Source: Pseudomonadota bacterium (GTDB lineage: Bacteria > Pseudomonadota > Alphaproteobacteria > Dongiales > Dongiaceae). From it: a stretch of 64,000 nt of DNA. Shown here one piece after another: positions 60,562 to 64,000 of this stretch. The position numbers and the translations under genes were made by a program. Numbering within the stretch: the stretch's first letter is position 1; each line of letters starts with the position of its first letter. The notes under the pieces are model-generated. The model did no database searches. It saw only the letters and a list, made by a program, of their open reading frames with translations, and was not told the DNA's origin. The stretch spans positions 186,001-250,000 of the forward strand of contig JAJYUT010000006.1 in assembly GCA_021792365.1 (NCBI GenBank), in the 5' to 3' direction.

Positions 60562-61980
60562 ATGTCCGTCGATCTCGACCTCTGCTACATGCCGGCGACG
60601 GAGATCGCGGGCCGCATCCGCGCTGGTTCGCTTACGGCCACCGGCGTCGTGGAAAACAGCCTGGCCCGCATTGCAGCGATCAATCCCAAGCTGAACTGCT
60701 TCTGTTTCTTCTATCCGGAGGAGGCGCTCGCGATCGCGGCGGAGCTTGACCGCGAGGCCAAGGCGGGCCGGTTCCGCGGCCCGCTGCACGGCGTCCCCTT
60801 CGCGATCAAGGACCTGACGCCAACCAAGGGCAAGCGGACCACGCTCGGCTCCTATGCCTACGAGCATTGGGTCCCGGACTACGATGCGCCGATCGTGGAA
60901 GCGTTGAAGGCTGCCGGTGGCATCATGGTCGGCAAGACCACCACGCCGGAATTCGCGTATTCCGGCTTCACCGAGAGCCCCCTCTGGGGGATCACGCGCA
61001 ATCCCTGGAATCCGGACCTCACCGCCGGCGGCTCGTCGGGCGGCGCGGGCGTGGCGGTGGCCACCGGCTGCGTGCCGATCGCGGAGGGCTCCGACATGGG
61101 GGGATCGGTGCGCATCCCCGCCGCATTTTGCGGAATCGTCGGCTTGAAGCCCAGCTTCGGCCGCATTCCCTTCACGGTGCTGCCGAGCGAGTTCGACCAG
61201 CTCTCGCATTTCGGGCCGCTCTCCCGCACCATCGCCGATGCCAGCCTGTTCCTGCAGGTGACGCAGGGCCCCGATGAGCGCGACATCCAATCTCTCACGC
61301 AGCCGCAGAACTTCCTTGCGCCGTACGATACCGACCTGCGCGATCTCAGCCTTGGCCTGTGCCTGGATTTCGGCAAGCGCGCCTGGCATCCGGAGGTCGA
61401 GGCCGGCGTTCGCGAAGCGGTCAATGCCCTTGCCGGGGCCGGCGCGCGCGTCGAAGAGGTGAGCCTGCCCTGGGGCGTGGAACTGGACGATGTGTGGCTC
61501 AAGCACTGGGAAGTCTATCTCGCCACTTTCTTCGGTCACACGCTGGAGACCCATCGCGCGAAGATGGACCCGAAGGTCGTCACCTATCTCGATCATGGGC
61601 TCGCCGCATCCGCAGTCGCGTTCAAGAGCCTCGAGATCGCGCGCACCAACGCCTGGAAGAACGACCTCGCCCCGATCCTCGCCCGCCACCATGCCCTGCT
61701 CTGCCCGACAATGGCACAGCCGCCCGTGCCCCATGGCGGCTCGGATACGAGCTACTGGAAGGTCGCGCCGGACGGAACCTATCGCTGTCTCGACGTGACC
61801 TCGGTCTTCAGCCTGTTCGGCATGTGCCCGGCGCTGTCGATTCCCTGCGGCTGGACGAAGGACAACCTTCCGATGGGACTGCAGATCGTCGCCCGCCGTC
61901 ATGACGATCGGCTCGCGCTGCGCATCGGCGCGGCGGTCGAGCAGCGCATGCCCTGGGCGCATCGCCGCCCGCCGGTCTAG
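60562..61980 (+). CDS. Amidase (amidase-signature family)
   Basis: A 472-aa hydrolase of the Ser-cisSer-Lys family. Lys83 (HGVPFAIKDL), Ser158 in the TAGGSSGGAGVAVATG loop and nucleophile Ser182 in GSDMGGSVRIPAAFCG are all present, with GLKPSFGRIP after them. It hydrolyses an amide to acid and ammonia or amine; the substrate is not evident. The next gene, an amine oxidase, begins 6 bp after its stop, so products may be handed on. GatA is unlikely because no gatB or gatC is near and the C-terminal region differs. Confidence 0.88.
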   Translation: MSVDLDLCYMPATEIAGRIRAGSLTATGVVENSLARIAAINPKLNCFCFFYPEEALAIAAELDREAKAGRFRGPLHGVPFAIKDLTPTKGKRTTLGSYAYEHWVPDYDAPIVEALKAAGGIMVGKTTTPEFAYSGFTESPLWGITRNPWNPDLTAGGSSGGAGVAVATGCVPIAEGSDMGGSVRIPAAFCGIVGLKPSFGRIPFTVLPSEFDQLSHFGPLSRTIADASLFLQVTQGPDERDIQSLTQPQNFLAPYDTDLRDLSLGLCLDFGKRAWHPEVEAGVREAVNALAGAGARVEEVSLPWGVELDDVWLKHWEVYLATFFGHTLETHRAKMDPKVVTYLDHGLAASAVAFKSLEIARTNAWKNDLAPILARHHALLCPTMAQPPVPHGGSDTSYWKVAPDGTYRCLDVTSVFSLFGMCPALSIPCGWTKDNLPMGLQIVARRHDDRLALRIGAAVEQRMPWAHRRPPV

Positions 61981-61986
61981 ACTGCC

Positions 61987-63231
61987 ATGTCCCATCTGGA
62001 TCTCGCGATCATCGGAGCGGGCGCAGCGGGCATCGGCGCCGCCCGCGCTGCTGCGGAAGCGGGCCTCAGTCACCAGGTCATCGAGGCCTCCCATCGGCTC
62101 GGCGGTCGGGCCTACACGGAGGAATTGGCGGCGGGCGTGCCCTTCGACCTTGGCTGCCATTGGCTGCACACCACCGACATCAATCCGCTGGTGCGGGAGG
62201 CAGACCGGCTCGGCTTCGCGATCGACCGCAACTTCGCCTTCTCGGCCCATCTGTGGCTGGACGGGCGCCACGCCACCGCTGCGGAGTCCCAAGCCTACGC
62301 GGCCTATTTCGACTGGGCCGAAGGCGGCGCGGGCATGCCGCCGCACTCAGGGGAGGATCGCGACGTGTTGTCGCTCCTCGATCCCGCGAGCCCTTATTTC
62401 GCGCCCTATGCCCACGTTTTTTCCGTGATCCACGCGGCGGACCTGGACCAGGTATCGGCCAGGGACGTCATGACGCAGAAGGCCAATGGCGGCGACTGGC
62501 CCGTCCGCGACGGCCTCGGCCGCCTGGTGGCGCGCCTGGGCGCCGGCATTCCGGTCTCCCTCAACACGGTGGCCGAGGAGATCGACTGGTCGCCGCGCGA
62601 TCATGTCATCGTTCGCACCAACCGCGGCGCGGTCGCAGCACGGGCGGTCCTCGTCACGGTCTCGATCGGCATCCTGCAATCGGGCCTGATCCGGTTCCGG
62701 CCAGCCTTGCCGGCGGCGGCGCTCGCCGCGCTGGATGGGTTCTCCCCCGGAATCGCGAACCGCATCGCGCTCCATTTCGATCGCGATGTCTTCGGCGACG
62801 CTCCCAGCAACTTCACCATCGTCGATGGCGATGCCGAGCCCTTGGCGATCTACATCCCGACCTTCGGCTTCAACTACGTTGTGGGGCAGACCGGCGGCGG
62901 CTATGCCGGCCACCTCACCCGCGCAGGCCAGATGGCGGCGACCGCCTATGTCCTGGACCGCGTGGCCGCCGTCTTCGGAGAAAGCGTCCGCCGGTACTTC
63001 GTCCGCTCCATCGTCTCGGCGTGGGAGACGGATCCTTGGGTGCTGGGCGCCTATGCCTCGGTCAAGCCGGGCCATTTCGGGGCCCGGGAGACATTGCTGC
63101 AGCCTGTCGAGGACCGCCTGTTTTTCGCCGGCGAGGCGGTCGCCATGCCCATGGTTGCGACCTGCGGCGGCGCTTATTGGAGCGGCACCCAGGCCATCCG
63201 CCGCATCGCCGCCGCCCTCCAGCCCGCTTAG
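61987..63231 (+). CDS. Flavin-containing amine oxidase (NAD(P)/FAD-dependent oxidoreductase)
   Basis: A 414-aa flavoprotein. DLAIIGAGAAGIGAARAAAEAG is the ADP-binding loop; VIEASHRLGGRAYTEEL is the GG-type motif of amine oxidases. GCHWLHTTDINPLVREAD resembles the substrate-binding region. LFFAGEAVAMPMVATCGGAYWSGTQAIRRIA is the C-terminal FAD motif of monoamine/polyamine oxidases. It should oxidise an amine to an imine/aldehyde using O2. Cytoplasmic; no signal peptide. Tightly coupled to the amidase gene. Confidence 0.88.
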   Translation: MSHLDLAIIGAGAAGIGAARAAAEAGLSHQVIEASHRLGGRAYTEELAAGVPFDLGCHWLHTTDINPLVREADRLGFAIDRNFAFSAHLWLDGRHATAAESQAYAAYFDWAEGGAGMPPHSGEDRDVLSLLDPASPYFAPYAHVFSVIHAADLDQVSARDVMTQKANGGDWPVRDGLGRLVARLGAGIPVSLNTVAEEIDWSPRDHVIVRTNRGAVAARAVLVTVSIGILQSGLIRFRPALPAAALAALDGFSPGIANRIALHFDRDVFGDAPSNFTIVDGDAEPLAIYIPTFGFNYVVGQTGGGYAGHLTRAGQMAATAYVLDRVAAVFGESVRRYFVRSIVSAWETDPWVLGAYASVKPGHFGARETLLQPVEDRLFFAGEAVAMPMVATCGGAYWSGTQAIRRIAAALQPA

Positions 63232-63284
63232 ACAACTCGCCAGATCGGCCGCCCCTTCGCCGTTCGCCGGTCGATCCTGCCAAT

Positions 63285-63312
63285 CCGGCGGCGCCGGCTT
63301 TCTTGCCGCCGG
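63285..63312 (+). terminator. GC-rich hairpin between amine oxidase and ThDP-enzyme genes
   Basis: CCGGCGGC at 63285-63292 pairs with GCCGCCGG at 63305-63312 across 12 bases. It lies in the 125-bp gap after the amine oxidase. No T-run follows, so it may attenuate rather than stop transcription. Confidence 0.35.
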
Positions 63313-63356
63313 CTTCCCGCTCGGCTATGTCACTGCCGGCAAGACAAGGAACCCCA

Positions 63357-64000
63357 ATGGCGATTTCCAGCAACCTGCGCACAGGCGGCCAAGTCCTGAT
63401 CGATGCGCTGAAAATCCATGGTGTCGATACCGCCTTCTGCGTCCCGGGCGAGAGCTATCTGGCGGCGCTCGATGCGCTTCACGAGGCGCGCGATCAGATC
63501 AAGCTGGTCGTCTGCCGCCAGGAAGGCGGCGCCGCCTACATGGCCGAAGCCTATGGCAAGATGACGGGCCGGCCGGGCGTCTGCTTCGTGACCCGCGGCC
63601 CCGGCGCGACCAACGCCTCGATCGGCGTCCACTGCGCCTTCCAGGATTCCTCCCCGATGATTCTGTTCATCGGGCAGGTCGCGCGCGATCAGGTGGAACG
63701 CGAGGCTTTTCAGGAGATCGATTTCCGCCGCATGTTCGGCCCGATGACCAAGTGGGTGGCGGAGATCGAGGATGCCAGCCGCATCCCCGAGTATGTCAGC
63801 CAAGCGTTCCACCGCGCCGTGAACGGACGCCCCGGCCCCGTCGTGCTGGCGCTGCCGGAGGACATGCTGACCGATCGCGTCGACGTGGGCGATGCCGGCC
63901 GCTACAAGCCGGTCCAGGCTTCGCCCAGTGCCCCACAGATGCGGGAGCTGCGCGAACGCCTGAGCGCCGCCAAGCGCCCCTTCATGATCCTGGGCGGCGG
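63357..64000 (+). CDS. ThDP-dependent enzyme (acetolactate synthase-like), 5' part only
   Basis: The first 214 residues of a thiamine-diphosphate enzyme; the gene runs off the window. ATG 63357 has AAGGA upstream. RTGGQVLIDALKIHGVDTAFCVPGESYLAALDAL contains the N-terminal Pyr-domain pattern, VCRQEGGAAYMAEAYGKMTG has the Glu that activates ThDP, and VCFVTRGPGATNASIGVHCAFQDSSPMILFIGQ is the classic AHAS-like stretch. The family includes acetolactate synthase, benzoylformate decarboxylase and glyoxylate carboligase; which one cannot be told without the C-terminal half. It may belong with the amidase-amine oxidase pair. Confidence 0.88.
   Translation, partial: MAISSNLRTGGQVLIDALKIHGVDTAFCVPGESYLAALDALHEARDQIKLVVCRQEGGAAYMAEAYGKMTGRPGVCFVTRGPGATNASIGVHCAFQDSSPMILFIGQVARDQVEREAFQEIDFRRMFGPMTKWVAEIEDASRIPEYVSQAFHRAVNGRPGPVVLALPEDMLTDRVDVGDAGRYKPVQASPSAPQMRELRERLSAAKRPFMILGG

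Noticed and set aside
1-64000. tRNA, rRNA, CRISPR arrays, complete insertion sequences
   Set aside because: I looked for T-loop-like GTTCRANYC cores, regular repeat-spacer patterns and transposase motifs on both strands and found none that hold up; a covariance-model scan would settle the RNA question.

Overview
The window reads as chromosomal DNA of a GC-rich alphaproteobacterium, probably a soil or plant-associated member of the Rhodospirillales/Hyphomicrobiales. The basis is YajQ, a MocD/MocE/MocF-type oxygenase set, a DUF3750 protein, FixJ/NarL-type regulators and many HAE-RND and catabolic genes; no 16S rRNA or tRNA is present, so the placement is inference. Genes are dense, several starts are GTG or TTG, and ATGA overlaps are common.

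1-16.6 kb: an exopolysaccharide locus, by eye more AT-rich than the rest. It holds a GT8 glycosyltransferase, a large GT-B enzyme, a MOP/Wzx flippase, a Tat-exported beta-helix protein, two GT4 enzymes on opposite strands, a UDP-xylose-synthase type SDR, and fcl plus gmd for GDP-L-fucose. Two unusual regulators sit in the middle: a single polypeptide joining a PAS domain, a degenerate histidine kinase, a pseudo-receiver and a FixJ-type response regulator, and a NarL-like protein whose receiver has no phosphorylatable Asp.

16.6-23.4 kb: an AcrAB/MexAB-like RND efflux operon whose permease is frameshifted. It lies between two ~245-bp direct repeats built from the 3' end of a PLP decarboxylase gene and pieces of a DeoR-type regulator. 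The intact decarboxylase follows.

23.6-31.1 kb: a SARP-like (winged helix-BTAD-TolB-like-TPR) regulator, an SDR, and a compact operon of MocD-type di-iron enzyme, MocE-type Rieske ferredoxin, MocF-type reductase and a PanB-like protein that has lost the metal-binding residues of ketopantoate hydroxymethyltransferase, followed by a DUF3750 gene. 31.4-36 kb: a 1000-aa PAS/GAF histidine kinase and a convergent RhlE-type DEAD-box helicase, separated by a perfect 14-bp hairpin.

36.4-49.2 kb: choline sulfatase, an SDR, a ChaC-type cyclotransferase, a MexEF-like RND pair, a two-subunit N,N-dimethylformamidase operon, a class-I glutamine amidotransferase and a class-III aminotransferase.

49.2-55.9 kb: a decayed phage-derived island. 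It has a truncated terminase, a Tlde1/DUF2778 L,D-transpeptidase-fold toxin-like gene broken by two in-frame TGA codons and flanked by two paralogous small membrane proteins, an MBL hydrolase, a run of small overlapping genes ending in a Cro-like gene, a divergent S24-type repressor with a palindromic operator, and a secreted nuclease.

55.9-64 kb: an EAL-type c-di-GMP phosphodiesterase with a degenerate GGDEF domain, a MATE transporter, YajQ, a small conserved protein, an amidase, a flavin amine oxidase, and the start of a ThDP-dependent enzyme cut by the window edge.
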